From positions 207,150 through 271,149 of the forward strand of contig NZ_BJHU01000016.1 in the NCBI RefSeq assembly GCF_005405905.1: a stretch of 64,000 nucleotides of DNA. Direction: 5' to 3'. A program made the position numbers and the translations under genes. The notes beneath the pieces were generated by a model. That model had not been told where the DNA came from. It saw only the letters and a program-made list of their open reading frames with translations, and did not search any database. This stretch comes from Acidovorax sp. NB1. Lineage in GTDB: Bacteria > Pseudomonadota > Gammaproteobacteria > Burkholderiales > Burkholderiaceae_C. The first letter of the stretch is position 1. Every line of letters begins with the position of its first letter. Below, one piece after another: positions 35,996 to 44,209 of the stretch.

Positions 35996-37849
35996 ATGAC
36001 CCTGCGTTCCACGCTCGACTTCCTGCTCTACGACTGGCTTGATGCCCAGTCGCTCACCGTCCGCGAGCGCTTTGCGGACCATTCGCGCGAGACCTTCGAT
36101 GCGGTGCTCGACACCTGCGAGCGCATCGCGCGCGAGAAATACGCGCCCTTCAACCGCACGGTCGATACCGAAGAGCCGCATTTCGACGGTGAAAAGGTGA
36201 TCCTGCCCCAGGCGACCTACGAGGCCCGCAAGGCCTACGCAGAATCCGGCCTGCTGTCGGCCGCGCAGGACTACGAGATCGGCGGCATGCAGTTGCCCTA
36301 CGCGGTAGAGGCTGCGGCCAACAGCTTCTTTGCGGTGGCGTCGATCAGCATCGGCTCCAACCTGCTCACCTCGGGCAATGCCAACCTGCTGATGGCGCAC
36401 GGCACGGCGTTGCAAAAAGAGGTGTTCGCACTCAATGAATTCAACGGCCGCTGGTCGGGCACCATGTGCCTGTCGGAGCCGCAGGCGGGCTCGTCGCTGT
36501 CGGACGTGGCCACGCGCGCCGTGCCGGATGGCGGCGACTTCGAATCCGACCCACTGGGCCCACGCTACCGCCTCACGGGCAACAAGATGTGGATCAGCTC
36601 GGGCGACCATGAGCTGACCGAGAACATCGTGCACCTGGTGCTGGCCAAGATCCCCGGGGCGGACGGCAAGCTGGTGCCGGGCACGCGCGGCATCTCGCTG
36701 TTCATCGTGCCCAAGAAGATGGTGGATGCGCAGGGCCAGCTCACCGGCGTGCGCAACGATGTGGCATTGGCGGGCCTGAACCACAAGCTGGGCTGGCGCG
36801 GCACCACCAACACGCTGCTGAATTTTGGCGAAGGCAAGTTCCCGGTGGGCGGGCAGGCCGGCGCCGTGGGCTACCTGGTGGGCCAGCCGGGCAAGGGCCT
36901 GGCCTGCATGTTCCACATGATGAACGAGGCCCGCATCGGCATCGGCATGGCCGCCACCATGCTGGGCCTGGCGGGCTACTACGCCAGCCTGGACTACGCC
37001 AAGAACCGCCCCCAGGGCCGCCCGGTGCAGGGCCCGAAAGATGGCGCCGCGGCCGTGGTCAAGGACGCCGCGCAGCCCCAGGTGCGCATCATTGAGCACG
37101 CGGATGTCAAGCGCATGCTGCTGGCCCAGAAGTCGTATGGCGAAGGCGCGCTGGCGCTCAACCTGTTCTGCGCGAAGCTGGTGGACGAGCAGCACACGGG
37201 CGACGCGGCAGCGGCCGACGAGGCGCGGTTGCTGCTCGAAGTGCTTACCCCCATCGCCAAGAGCTGGCCCAGCGAGTTCTGCCTGGAGGCCAATTCGCTG
37301 GCCATCCAGATCCACGGCGGCTATGGCTACACGCGCGACTTTCCGGTGGAGCAGTACTGGCGCGACAACCGCCTGAACATGATCCACGAAGGCACGCACG
37401 GCATTCAGGCCATGGACCTGCTGGGCCGCAAGGTGCTGATGGAAGGCGGGCGCGGCCTGCAACTGCTGGCCGGGCGCATCAACGCCACCATCGAGCGCGC
37501 GATCCAGGTGCCATCGCTGGCGGCGCATGCCAATGCGCTGGGCGCCGCCCTGCAGCAGGTGGGCGCTGCCACCAAGGCCGCCTGGGCCACGGGCCAGCCC
37601 GCCGATGCGCTGGCCAATGCCGTGCCCTACATGCAAGCCTTTGGCCACACGGTGCTGGCCTGGGTGTGGCTGGACCTGGCCCTGGCCACGCTGGCCCAGG
37701 ATGCCGCGCTGGCCCAGCCCGCGAGCGTCGGTCGCATGGGCGCGATGCGCTACTTCTTCCACTACGAGCTGCCGAAAATCGGCGCCTGGCTGCAGGTGGT
37801 GAGCACACGCGATGCGACCTGCGCCAGCTTTCCCGAGGACGCTTTCTGA
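35996..37849 (+). CDS. Acyl-CoA dehydrogenase (long, ~600-residue type with C-terminal extension)
   Basis: FAD flavoprotein of 617 residues that makes the first, alpha-beta double bond of acyl-CoA oxidation. Motifs: MCLSEPQAGSSLSDV (flavin/substrate region), KMWISSGDHEL, and the catalytic Glu in MIHEGTHGIQAMDLLGRK. It belongs to the larger class, related to DmdC/FadE-type proteins, with an N-terminal helical part and a ~150-residue C-terminal domain. Its actual chain-length range is unknown. A 66-residue membrane protein gene follows after two bases. Confidence 0.93.
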   Translation: MTLRSTLDFLLYDWLDAQSLTVRERFADHSRETFDAVLDTCERIAREKYAPFNRTVDTEEPHFDGEKVILPQATYEARKAYAESGLLSAAQDYEIGGMQLPYAVEAAANSFFAVASISIGSNLLTSGNANLLMAHGTALQKEVFALNEFNGRWSGTMCLSEPQAGSSLSDVATRAVPDGGDFESDPLGPRYRLTGNKMWISSGDHELTENIVHLVLAKIPGADGKLVPGTRGISLFIVPKKMVDAQGQLTGVRNDVALAGLNHKLGWRGTTNTLLNFGEGKFPVGGQAGAVGYLVGQPGKGLACMFHMMNEARIGIGMAATMLGLAGYYASLDYAKNRPQGRPVQGPKDGAAAVVKDAAQPQVRIIEHADVKRMLLAQKSYGEGALALNLFCAKLVDEQHTGDAAAADEARLLLEVLTPIAKSWPSEFCLEANSLAIQIHGGYGYTRDFPVEQYWRDNRLNMIHEGTHGIQAMDLLGRKVLMEGGRGLQLLAGRINATIERAIQVPSLAAHANALGAALQQVGAATKAAWATGQPADALANAVPYMQAFGHTVLAWVWLDLALATLAQDAALAQPASVGRMGAMRYFFHYELPKIGAWLQVVSTRDATCASFPEDAF

Positions 37850-37851
37850 CC

Positions 37852-38052
37852 ATGGCTGCGCCCCATACATTGCAGCGCATGCACAAGCTGATCTGGGTGC
37901 TGATCTACGGCGGCCTGCTCACGCTGGTGCTGGGCCTGGCCACAGAGCGCTCTGATGCCGCGCTGGGCTGGAGCCTGGTGCTGGGCGGTGGCCTGGCGGC
38001 CGCCGTGGGCGTGGTGCTGATTGCCGTGCGCGCGCGCCTGAAGACAGACTGA
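37852..38052 (+). CDS. Small two-helix membrane protein (66 aa)
   Basis: A 66-residue protein with two hydrophobic segments (LIWVLIYGGLLTLVLGLAT and SLVLGGGLAAAVGVVLIAV) joined by a short polar turn, and a basic C-terminus. The ATG is two bases after the acyl-CoA dehydrogenase stop, indicating coupling. No family is recognised. The tight spacing and clean membrane pattern make it likely real. Confidence 0.7.
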   Translation: MAAPHTLQRMHKLIWVLIYGGLLTLVLGLATERSDAALGWSLVLGGGLAAAVGVVLIAVRARLKTD

Positions 38053-38186
38053 CCACGCCGCCCGGGCCGGGCCGACACGGGGGCGACACAATGGCCCCGC
38101 GTTGCGCCGCACAATTGGCGCTGGATACCAACGGGCGCCACGGGCGACCGATACCGAAAATAATCCGATACACCCAAGGAGACACC

Positions 38187-38978
38187 ATGACACGCACCAT
38201 CCAACAACTGTTTGACCTGACCGGCAAGACCGCCCTTGTGACGGGCGGCTCGCGCGGCCTGGGCCTGCAACTGGCCCACGCGTTGGGCGAGGCAGGCGCC
38301 AAGATCGTGCTCAGCTCGCGCAAGGCATCCGACCTGGAAGAAGCCGCTGCCGACCTGAAGGCCGCCGGCATCGAAGCCAGCTGGATCGCCGCTGACTGCG
38401 CCAAGGAAGAAGACATCCGCCGCCTGGCCGACGAGACTTTGCAACGCCTGGGCCATGTGGACATCCTGGTCAACAACGCTGGCGCGGCCTGGGGCGCCCC
38501 GGCCGAGGACCACCCCGTGGACGCGTGGGACAAGGTGATGAACCTGAACGTGCGCGGCTATTTCATCCTCTCCCAGCACATCGCCAAGCACAGCATGATC
38601 GGCCGCCGCAGCGGCAGCATCATCAACGTGGCGTCCATCGCCGGCCTGGGCGGCAACCCCAAGGGCATGAACACCATCGCCTACAACACCTCCAAGGGCG
38701 CGGTGATCAACTTCACCCGCGCGCTGGCGGCCGAATGGGGCGCATACAACATCCGTGTCAATGCGATCTGCCCCGGCTTCTTCCCCAGCAAGATGACGGT
38801 CGGCACCCTGAAGGCTATGGGCGAAGAGGCGCTGGCCGCGCATGCCCCGCTGGGCCGCCTGGGCGACGACGAAGACCTGAAGGGCCTGTGCGCGCTGTAC
38901 GCTTCGGATGCGGGCAAGCACATCACCGGCCAGTGGCTGGCGGTGGATGGGGGTGTGAGCATCGTTACGGGGGGGTGA
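38187..38978 (+). CDS. Short-chain dehydrogenase/reductase
   Basis: NAD(P)-dependent oxidoreductase of 263 residues. The Rossmann motif TGGSRGLGLQLA, NNAGAAWGAP, and the catalytic YNTSKGA (YxxxK) with an upstream Ser in NVASIAG are all present. Start ATG 38187 has AAGGAGA upstream; earlier open frame is excluded. Overall pattern is close to gluconate 5-dehydrogenase-like SDRs, but the location among fad genes suggests a 3-hydroxyacyl or related substrate. Followed at once by a GC-rich repeat copy. Confidence 0.9.
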   Translation: MTRTIQQLFDLTGKTALVTGGSRGLGLQLAHALGEAGAKIVLSSRKASDLEEAAADLKAAGIEASWIAADCAKEEDIRRLADETLQRLGHVDILVNNAGAAWGAPAEDHPVDAWDKVMNLNVRGYFILSQHIAKHSMIGRRSGSIINVASIAGLGGNPKGMNTIAYNTSKGAVINFTRALAAEWGAYNIRVNAICPGFFPSKMTVGTLKAMGEEALAAHAPLGRLGDDEDLKGLCALYASDAGKHITGQWLAVDGGVSIVTGG

Positions 38979-38982
38979 ACAT

Positions 38983-39107
38983 CCCCCTGAGCGGCTGCGC
39001 CGCTTCCCCCTTCTCTCGAATCGCTGCGCGATTCGAGAGAAGGGGGACGACGCAATCGCTGCGGGGCGGCCCTTGCTCTGCGTCCCTCGCCTGGGCTGCG
39101 CCAGTTG
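38983..39107 (+). repeat. GC-rich post-stop repeat, copy C (SDR-thioesterase gap)
   Basis: Starts CCCCCTGAGCGGCTGCGCCG 4 bases after the SDR stop and ends GCGCCAGTTG. The centre is a perfect hairpin: an 18-base arm (39006-39023), five-base loop, and matching arm (39029-39046). Conserved GGCGGCCCTTGC follows. The central stem sequence is not shared with copies A, B and D, while the flanks are. Confidence 0.85.
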
Positions 39108-39134
39108 CGACCTACTTTTCCAAAGGAACAAACC

Positions 39135-39566
39135 TTGATCAGTTTCGGTGTCGAAATCCCCTTTGTCAGCCACCTCGGCTTCACGCTGCACCGCATGGAG
39201 AAGGGCGAGTCCGAGCTGCGGTACGAGGCCAAGCCCGAGCACCTCAACTCGTTCGACGTGACCCACGGCGGCGCGTCGATGACGCTGCTGGATGTGACCA
39301 TGGCCACCGCTGCGCGCAGTGAGACGCCGGACATGGGCGTGGTCACCATCGAGATGAAGACCAGCTTCATGCAACCCGCGCGCGGGCCGCTGGTGGCCAA
39401 GGGGCGGCTGATCCACCGCACCGCCACCATGGCGTTTACCGAGGGCACGGTGTACGACGCGCAGGGCCGCATCTGCAGCCACGCCACCGGCACGTTCAAG
39501 TACGTGCGGCGCCTGCCGGTGGACAACCGCAGCACCAACGGGCTCAAGGTGATTTCCACCGATTGA
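39135..39566 (+). CDS. PaaI-like hotdog thioesterase
   Basis: Hotdog-fold acyl-CoA thioesterase of 143 residues. HLNSFDVTHGGASMTLLDVTMATAA is the conserved catalytic segment of the PaaI/YbgC-type family (the HGG turn). The start is taken as TTG at 39135, with AAAGGA eight bases upstream. There is no ATG until well inside the conserved part, and the frame above 39135 enters the repeat. Likely releases free acids from acyl-CoAs to balance the CoA pool. Its stop codon lies inside an intrinsic terminator. Confidence 0.88.
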   Translation: MISFGVEIPFVSHLGFTLHRMEKGESELRYEAKPEHLNSFDVTHGGASMTLLDVTMATAARSETPDMGVVTIEMKTSFMQPARGPLVAKGRLIHRTATMAFTEGTVYDAQGRICSHATGTFKYVRRLPVDNRSTNGLKVISTD

Positions 39567-39579
39567 GCCCGTTTTTTTT
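39539..39579 (+). terminator. Intrinsic terminator overlapping the thioesterase stop codon
   Basis: CGGGCTCAA (39539-39547) pairs with TTGAGCCCG (39563-39571), extended inside by GGTG/CACC, then eight T. The thioesterase TGA (39564-39566) is in the descending arm. A ~60-bp dispersed repeat begins at the T run. Confidence 0.92.
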
Positions 39580-39641
39580 GAATAAAAAATGGCCGTTTCC
39601 GCGCAATGGATAAGCGCTGATAGCTATTAAATTGATAGTGT
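39578..39641 (+). repeat. Dispersed ~60-bp element, best-preserved copy
   Basis: Reads from TTGAATAAAAAATGGCCG through TTTCCGCGCAATGGATAAGC to GCTGATAGCTATTAAATTGATAG. It fills most of the gap before the MDR reductase gene and is the reference used here to spot diverged copies. Confidence 0.8.
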
Positions 39642-39663
39642 TTTCACCTTGAAGGAGCCTCCC

Positions 39664-40680
39664 ATGCCACGCAATCAACAAATCGTTCTCGACAACCGCC
39701 CCCACGGCGAGGCCGTGGCCAGCAACTTCAAGCTGGTGGCGGTGGACACCCCCGCGCTCAAGGATGGCGAAGTGCTGGTGCGCCACCACTTCCTGAGCCT
39801 GGACCCCTACATGCGCGGCCGCATGAACGAGAGCAAGAGCTACGCCGCATCGCAAGCGCTGGGCGAAGTCATGATCGGCGGCACCGTGGGCGAGGTGGCC
39901 GAAAGCAACCACCCCAAGTACGCCGTGGGCGACAAGGTGGTGGGCATGGGCGGCTGGCAGGAATACAGCGTGGTCAATGCCGAGCAGCCCGGAGCGCTGC
40001 GCAAGGTCGATACCACCCATGTGCCGCTGTCGCACTACCTGGGCGCGGTCGGCATGCCGGGCGTGACGGCCTGGTATGGCCTGGTCAAGATCATCGCGCC
40101 CAAGGAGGGCGACACCGTGGTGGTGAGTGCTGCCACCGGCGCCGTGGGCAGCGCGTTTGCAGCCCTCGCCAAGGCCCGTGGCTGCCGCGCGGTGGGCATT
40201 GCGGGTGGTGCCGACAAGTGCAAGTACGCGGTGGAAGAACTGGGCTTTGACGCCTGCATCGACTACAAGGAACACAGCGATGTGAAGGCCATGTCCAAGG
40301 CCCTGAAAGAAGCCTGCCCCAACGGCATTGATGGGTACTTCGAGAACGTGGGCGGCTGGATCATGGACGCCGTGATGCTGCGCATGAACGCCTTCAGCCG
40401 CATCGCCCTGTGCGGCATGATCGCGGGCTACGACGGTGCGCCGCTGCCCATGGCCAACCCCGCGCTCATGCTCATCAACCGCATGAAGGTTGAGGGCTTC
40501 ATCGTGAGCGAACACATGGAAGTCTGGCCCGACGCGCTCAAGGAGCTGGGCACGCTGGTGGGCACCGGCAAGCTGCGCCCGCGCGAAACCATTGCCCAAG
40601 GCATCGCTGCCGCGCCCGAGGCCTTCCTGGGCCTGCTCAAGGGCAAGAACTTTGGCAAGCAACTGGTCAAGCTGGTATGA
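39664..40680 (+). CDS. NADP-dependent medium-chain reductase (CurA/LTB4-dehydrogenase-like)
   Basis: Zinc-free MDR oxidoreductase of 338 residues. RHHFLSLDPYMRGRMNESKSY, the Rossmann motif AATGAVGSAFAALAKARGCR, and DGYFENVGGWIMDAVMLRMN are hallmarks of the 2-alkenal/curcumin/leukotriene reductase group. These enzymes reduce alpha,beta-unsaturated carbonyls with NADPH. ATG at 39664 has GAAGGAG upstream; the alternative 15 bases earlier overlaps that site. Followed two bases after its stop by a GC-rich repeat. Confidence 0.92.
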   Translation: MPRNQQIVLDNRPHGEAVASNFKLVAVDTPALKDGEVLVRHHFLSLDPYMRGRMNESKSYAASQALGEVMIGGTVGEVAESNHPKYAVGDKVVGMGGWQEYSVVNAEQPGALRKVDTTHVPLSHYLGAVGMPGVTAWYGLVKIIAPKEGDTVVVSAATGAVGSAFAALAKARGCRAVGIAGGADKCKYAVEELGFDACIDYKEHSDVKAMSKALKEACPNGIDGYFENVGGWIMDAVMLRMNAFSRIALCGMIAGYDGAPLPMANPALMLINRMKVEGFIVSEHMEVWPDALKELGTLVGTGKLRPRETIAQGIAAAPEAFLGLLKGKNFGKQLVKLV

Positions 40681-40683
40681 AGC

Positions 40684-40782
40684 CCCCCCTGAGCCGCTTC
40701 GCGTCTTCCCCCCCAGGGGGGACGCCGCCAGTGCGGCGGGGCGGCCCTTGCACGGCGGCCCTGGCCTGGTTCGCGCCAGTTG
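40684..40782 (+). repeat. GC-rich post-stop repeat, copy D (MDR-GNAT gap)
   Basis: Starts CCCCCTGAGCCGCTTCGCGT next to the reductase stop, has a shortened centre that is just a C run facing a G run, then GGCGGGGCGGCCCTTGCACG and the end GCGCCAGTTG. It is the shortest of the four copies, lacking the long inner hairpin seen in copy C. Confidence 0.85.
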
Positions 40783-40822
40783 CGCAGGCCTTGCTGAATG
40801 ACCCTCTGCGAGGAATGCGCCA

Positions 40823-41275
40823 ATGATGCTCCGTTGGGTTTGGGCCCGCTTCGACGACCTGGGCGTGCATGCGCTGCATGACGCCCTGGCGCTGCGCTGC
40901 AAGGTGTTCATCCTGGAGCAGGGCCCCTACCAGGACCCGGACGGGGCGGACAAGCAGTCCTACCACCTGCTGGGCTACGACGAGGCCGGGGTGGCGCAGG
41001 CCTGCCTGCGCGTGGTGGACCCGGGCGTGAACTACCCCGAGCCCTCCATTGGCCGCGTGGTCACTGCCCGGGAGGCGCGTGGCAATGGCACGGGCCGAGC
41101 GCTGATGCAGGAGGGCATTGTCCGCTGCAGCCAGGTATGGCCGGGCCGGGGCATCCGCATCAGTGCGCAGGCGCACCTGCAGGGCTTTTACGGCAGCCTG
41201 GGTTTTGAGGCTGTCTCGGACGAGTACCTGGAAGACGATATCCCCCACATCGAAATGCTGAGGCGCGCGGACTGA
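40823..41275 (+). CDS. ElaA-like GNAT N-acetyltransferase
   Basis: GNAT-fold protein of 150 residues. LHDALALRCKVFILEQGPYQDPDG near the N-terminus is the ElaA pattern, and IGRVVTAREARGNGTGRALMQEG is the acetyl-CoA-binding loop. The end FYGSLGFEAVSDEYLEDDIPHIEM is also typical. The acceptor substrate of ElaA proteins is unknown. ATG 40823 or the next codon (40826, also ATG) may be the start. Confidence 0.9.
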   Translation: MMLRWVWARFDDLGVHALHDALALRCKVFILEQGPYQDPDGADKQSYHLLGYDEAGVAQACLRVVDPGVNYPEPSIGRVVTAREARGNGTGRALMQEGIVRCSQVWPGRGIRISAQAHLQGFYGSLGFEAVSDEYLEDDIPHIEMLRRAD

Positions 41276-41318
41276 CGGATTTCACCGCCCCGCGCACCCC
41301 GCTTGTGAAGGAGCCGAC

Positions 41319-42995
41319 ATGACCTTGCCGACCGTATCCCTGGCGCGTACCCATGATGTCTTCAACCAGAGCACGCCGTGGGCGGATGTGAACCTGTTCA
41401 CCACCAACCAGCCTTTGCAGGATGCGCTGCGTTTGCATGCCCCCGGCTTGCCGCTGGCGGGCCTCACGGCGCTGGGCGCCGAGATGGGTTCGGCCGAGAT
41501 GCTGACCCACGCTCGCCTGGCCAACACCTACCAGCCGCAGCTGCGCACGCACGACCGCTTTGGCCACCGCACCGATGTGGTGGAGTTCCACCCCAGCTAC
41601 CACGCGCTCATCGGCGCCGCGCTGCGCCACGGGCTGCACGCCACGCCCTGGTCGCGCCAGGACACGGGCCATGCGCACATCGAGCGGGCGGCAGGCTTCA
41701 TGCTGTTCACCGAGGCCGAGCCATCGGTGCTGTGCCCGGTGTCGATGAGCTACGCCGTGACCCCGGCGCTGCGAGGCAATGCGGCCGTGTGGGCGGACTG
41801 GAGCAAGGGTTTGGCCCACACGCAGTACGACCCGCGCCTGGCGCTGTTCTCGCAGAAATCCGCGCTCACCATGGGCATGGGCATGACCGAGAAGCAGGGC
41901 GGATCGGACGTGCGCGCCAACACCACGCAGGCTGTGCCGGATGGCGACGATGCCTGGGGCGCGCGCTACCGCATCACCGGCCACAAGTGGTTCTTCTCGG
42001 CGCCCATGTGCGATGCGTTCCTGATCCTGGCGCAGGCGCCCGGCGGGCTCACCTGTTTCTTCCTGCCGCGTGTGTTGCCTGATGGTGGCGAAGGTGCGGT
42101 CAACACCATCCGCATCCAGCGCCTGAAAGACAAGCTGGGCAACCACGCCAACGCCAGCTCCGAGGTCGAGTTCATCGACGCGATGGCCTGGCGTGTGGGC
42201 GAGGAGGGCCGGGGCGTGGCGCAGATCCTGGAGATGGGCACCATGACGCGCCTGGACTGCGCCCTGGGCACCAGCGGCCTCATGCGCCAGGCGCTCAGCA
42301 TTGCGCTGCACCACACGCGCCAGCGCTCGGCCTTTGGCAAGAAGCTCATCGAGCAACCGCTGATGCGCAATGTGCTGGCCGATCTTGCTCTTGAAAGTGA
42401 AGCGGCTACCGCACTGTCCATAAGGCTTGCGAGTGCGTTTGACAACAAAGACAAGAGTGAACATGAGGCCGTGATGGCCCGCCTGCTCACGCCCGTGGCC
42501 AAGTTCTGGGTGTGCAAACGCGGCAGCGTGTTTGCGCAAGAAGCCATGGAATGCCTGGGCGGCAACGGTTATGTGGAAGAGGGCGGCGAAGGCACCATGG
42601 CCCGCATCTACCGCGAGATGCCGCTCAATTCCATCTGGGAAGGCGCGGGCAACATCATGGCGCTGGACCTGCTGCGCGCCGTGCGCCGCGCCGACACTGC
42701 CGCGGCCCTGGCCGACGAACTGGCCCCCGCACGCGGCGCGCACCCGGCGCTGGACCGCATGGCCAGTGCGCTGCCCTTGCGTGTCGATGCGATGACGACG
42801 GAAGCCGAGGCCCGCCGCCTGGCGCAGGACGTGGCCCTGGCCGTGCAGGCCGCGCTGCTGTACCGCAGCGCGCCTGCCAGTGTGTTTGGCGCCTTCTGCG
42901 ATTCGCGCCTGGGCGGCGACTGGGGCTACAGCTTCGGCACGCTGGGGGCGGGCGTGGACCTTGATCCCTTGCTGGACCGCGCCTTGCCCGCCTGA
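41319..42995 (+). CDS. AidB-like acyl-CoA dehydrogenase
   Basis: Flavoprotein of 558 residues whose layout follows the AidB/isovaleryl-CoA dehydrogenase-like group: MTEKQGGSDVRANTT (flavin region), GHKWFFSAPMCDAFLILAQ, TRLDCALGTSGLMRQAL, and a C-terminal region with LGGNGYVEEGG and SIWEGAGNIMALDLLR. In E. coli AidB belongs to the alkylation response and binds DNA; whether this protein does is unknown. An alkyltransferase gene lies three genes downstream. A possible degraded repeat at 42394-42460 is translated as LESEAATALSIRLASAFDN. AAGGAG precedes the ATG. Confidence 0.9.
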   Translation: MTLPTVSLARTHDVFNQSTPWADVNLFTTNQPLQDALRLHAPGLPLAGLTALGAEMGSAEMLTHARLANTYQPQLRTHDRFGHRTDVVEFHPSYHALIGAALRHGLHATPWSRQDTGHAHIERAAGFMLFTEAEPSVLCPVSMSYAVTPALRGNAAVWADWSKGLAHTQYDPRLALFSQKSALTMGMGMTEKQGGSDVRANTTQAVPDGDDAWGARYRITGHKWFFSAPMCDAFLILAQAPGGLTCFFLPRVLPDGGEGAVNTIRIQRLKDKLGNHANASSEVEFIDAMAWRVGEEGRGVAQILEMGTMTRLDCALGTSGLMRQALSIALHHTRQRSAFGKKLIEQPLMRNVLADLALESEAATALSIRLASAFDNKDKSEHEAVMARLLTPVAKFWVCKRGSVFAQEAMECLGGNGYVEEGGEGTMARIYREMPLNSIWEGAGNIMALDLLRAVRRADTAAALADELAPARGAHPALDRMASALPLRVDAMTTEAEARRLAQDVALAVQAALLYRSAPASVFGAFCDSRLGGDWGYSFGTLGAGVDLDPLLDRALPA

Positions 42996-43018
42996 CCCTA
43001 TTATTTCGGAGACCCACG

Positions 43019-43954
43019 ATGTCCCACCTCATCCTGCACCACTACCCCTCGTCCCCCTTCTCGGAAAAAATCCGCCTTGCACTGGGCTACAAACAACTGG
43101 CCTGGAAGTCCGTGATCATCCCCAGCATTGCGCCCAAGCCCGATGTGGTGGCGCTCACGGGCGGCTACCGCAAGACACCGTTTTTGCAGATCGGTGCCGA
43201 CATCTATTGCGACTCGGCCCTGATCTGCGATGTGCTGGAGCACGAGCAGCCCGAGCCCGTGCTGTACCCGCCGCACCTGAAGGGGGTGGCGCGCGTGTTT
43301 GCGCAGTGGGCCGACAGCACGCTGTTCTGGGCCGCCATGGCCTACAACCTGCAGCCCAAGGGCGCGGCGGCCATGTTTGCCAACCTGCCGCCCGGCGCCG
43401 CGCAGGCCTTTGGTGAAGACCGCCGCGAGATGAGCGCAGGCATGCAGCGCCTGCGCCCGGCAGACGCCACCGCCGCCTACCGCTCGTACCTGCGCCGCAT
43501 TGCCCACATGGCCGAAGAGCACGACTTTCTGTTTGGCGCCGAGCCCTGCCTGGCCGACTTCGCGGCCTACCACCCGCTGTGGTTCACGCGCCAGTGTGTG
43601 CCCGTGATGGCCGACATCTTTGCCGCCACGCCCGCCGTGCTGGAGTGGATGGACCGCATGGCCGCCCTGGGCCATGGCCGCATGGAGAAGTTCAGCGCGC
43701 AGGACGCCATCACCGTGGCTGCTGGCATGGACCCGTTGCCTTTGGCGGACGATGTGTTCCAGGACGAGCACGGCATCCCCCTGGGCACGCAGGTCGCCAT
43801 CTCTGCCGAGAGCTTTGGCACCGAGCCCACCGAGGGCGAGCTGATCGCCGCCACCCGCACGCGCTACACGCTGCGCCGCACCGACCCGCGCGCGGGCACC
43901 GTGCACGTGCACTTCCCCCGCATCGGGTACGTGCTGCGTGCTGTGAAGGCCTGA
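43019..43954 (+). CDS. Glutathione S-transferase family protein
   Basis: Protein of 311 residues with a thioredoxin-fold N-terminus (ILHHYPSSPFSEKIRLALGYK, and the cis-Pro region KTPFLQIGADIYCDSALI) and an all-helical GST C-terminal domain. About 100 residues follow the usual ~210, with ISAESFGTEPTEGELIAATRTRYTL and a basic end. This extension resembles a group of GST-like proteins often found near beta-oxidation genes. Glutathione may serve as cofactor in detoxifying reactive acyl intermediates (inference). A TCGGAG site precedes the start, 23 bases after the AidB-like gene. Confidence 0.88.
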   Translation: MSHLILHHYPSSPFSEKIRLALGYKQLAWKSVIIPSIAPKPDVVALTGGYRKTPFLQIGADIYCDSALICDVLEHEQPEPVLYPPHLKGVARVFAQWADSTLFWAAMAYNLQPKGAAAMFANLPPGAAQAFGEDRREMSAGMQRLRPADATAAYRSYLRRIAHMAEEHDFLFGAEPCLADFAAYHPLWFTRQCVPVMADIFAATPAVLEWMDRMAALGHGRMEKFSAQDAITVAAGMDPLPLADDVFQDEHGIPLGTQVAISAESFGTEPTEGELIAATRTRYTLRRTDPRAGTVHVHFPRIGYVLRAVKA

Positions 43955-44024
43955 ACGGCGACGCTGCGCGACATCTTTGACGGGGTGCTGCTAGCCAAAC
44001 CCGTCCCGGTCACCTCACCTCCGC

Positions 44025-44095
44025 CCGTTCGGGCTGAGCCTGTCGAAGCCAGGGTGAGCCTCGCGAGCACCCTTCGACCAACTCAGGGCGAACGG
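44025..44095. repeat. REP-like palindrome, copy 1
   Basis: Left arm CCGTTCGGGCTGAGCCTGTC (from 44025) and right arm GACCAACTCAGGGCGAACGG (to 44095) are imperfect inverted repeats around a ~23-base centre. The arms begin and end like the copy at 47072-47131. Such CTTCGAC...GAACGG palindromes are, as I recall, common in proteobacterial genomes. Confidence 0.75.
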
Positions 44096-44209
44096 TTGGG
44101 GTGGTGAGGACGACGGGGCCATGAAGACTCGGTGACCGCACGGATGCACAGACCCATTCCCGACCTCTGAACTTTCAAAAAACACACACCATTTCAAGGA
44201 GACAGAAAA

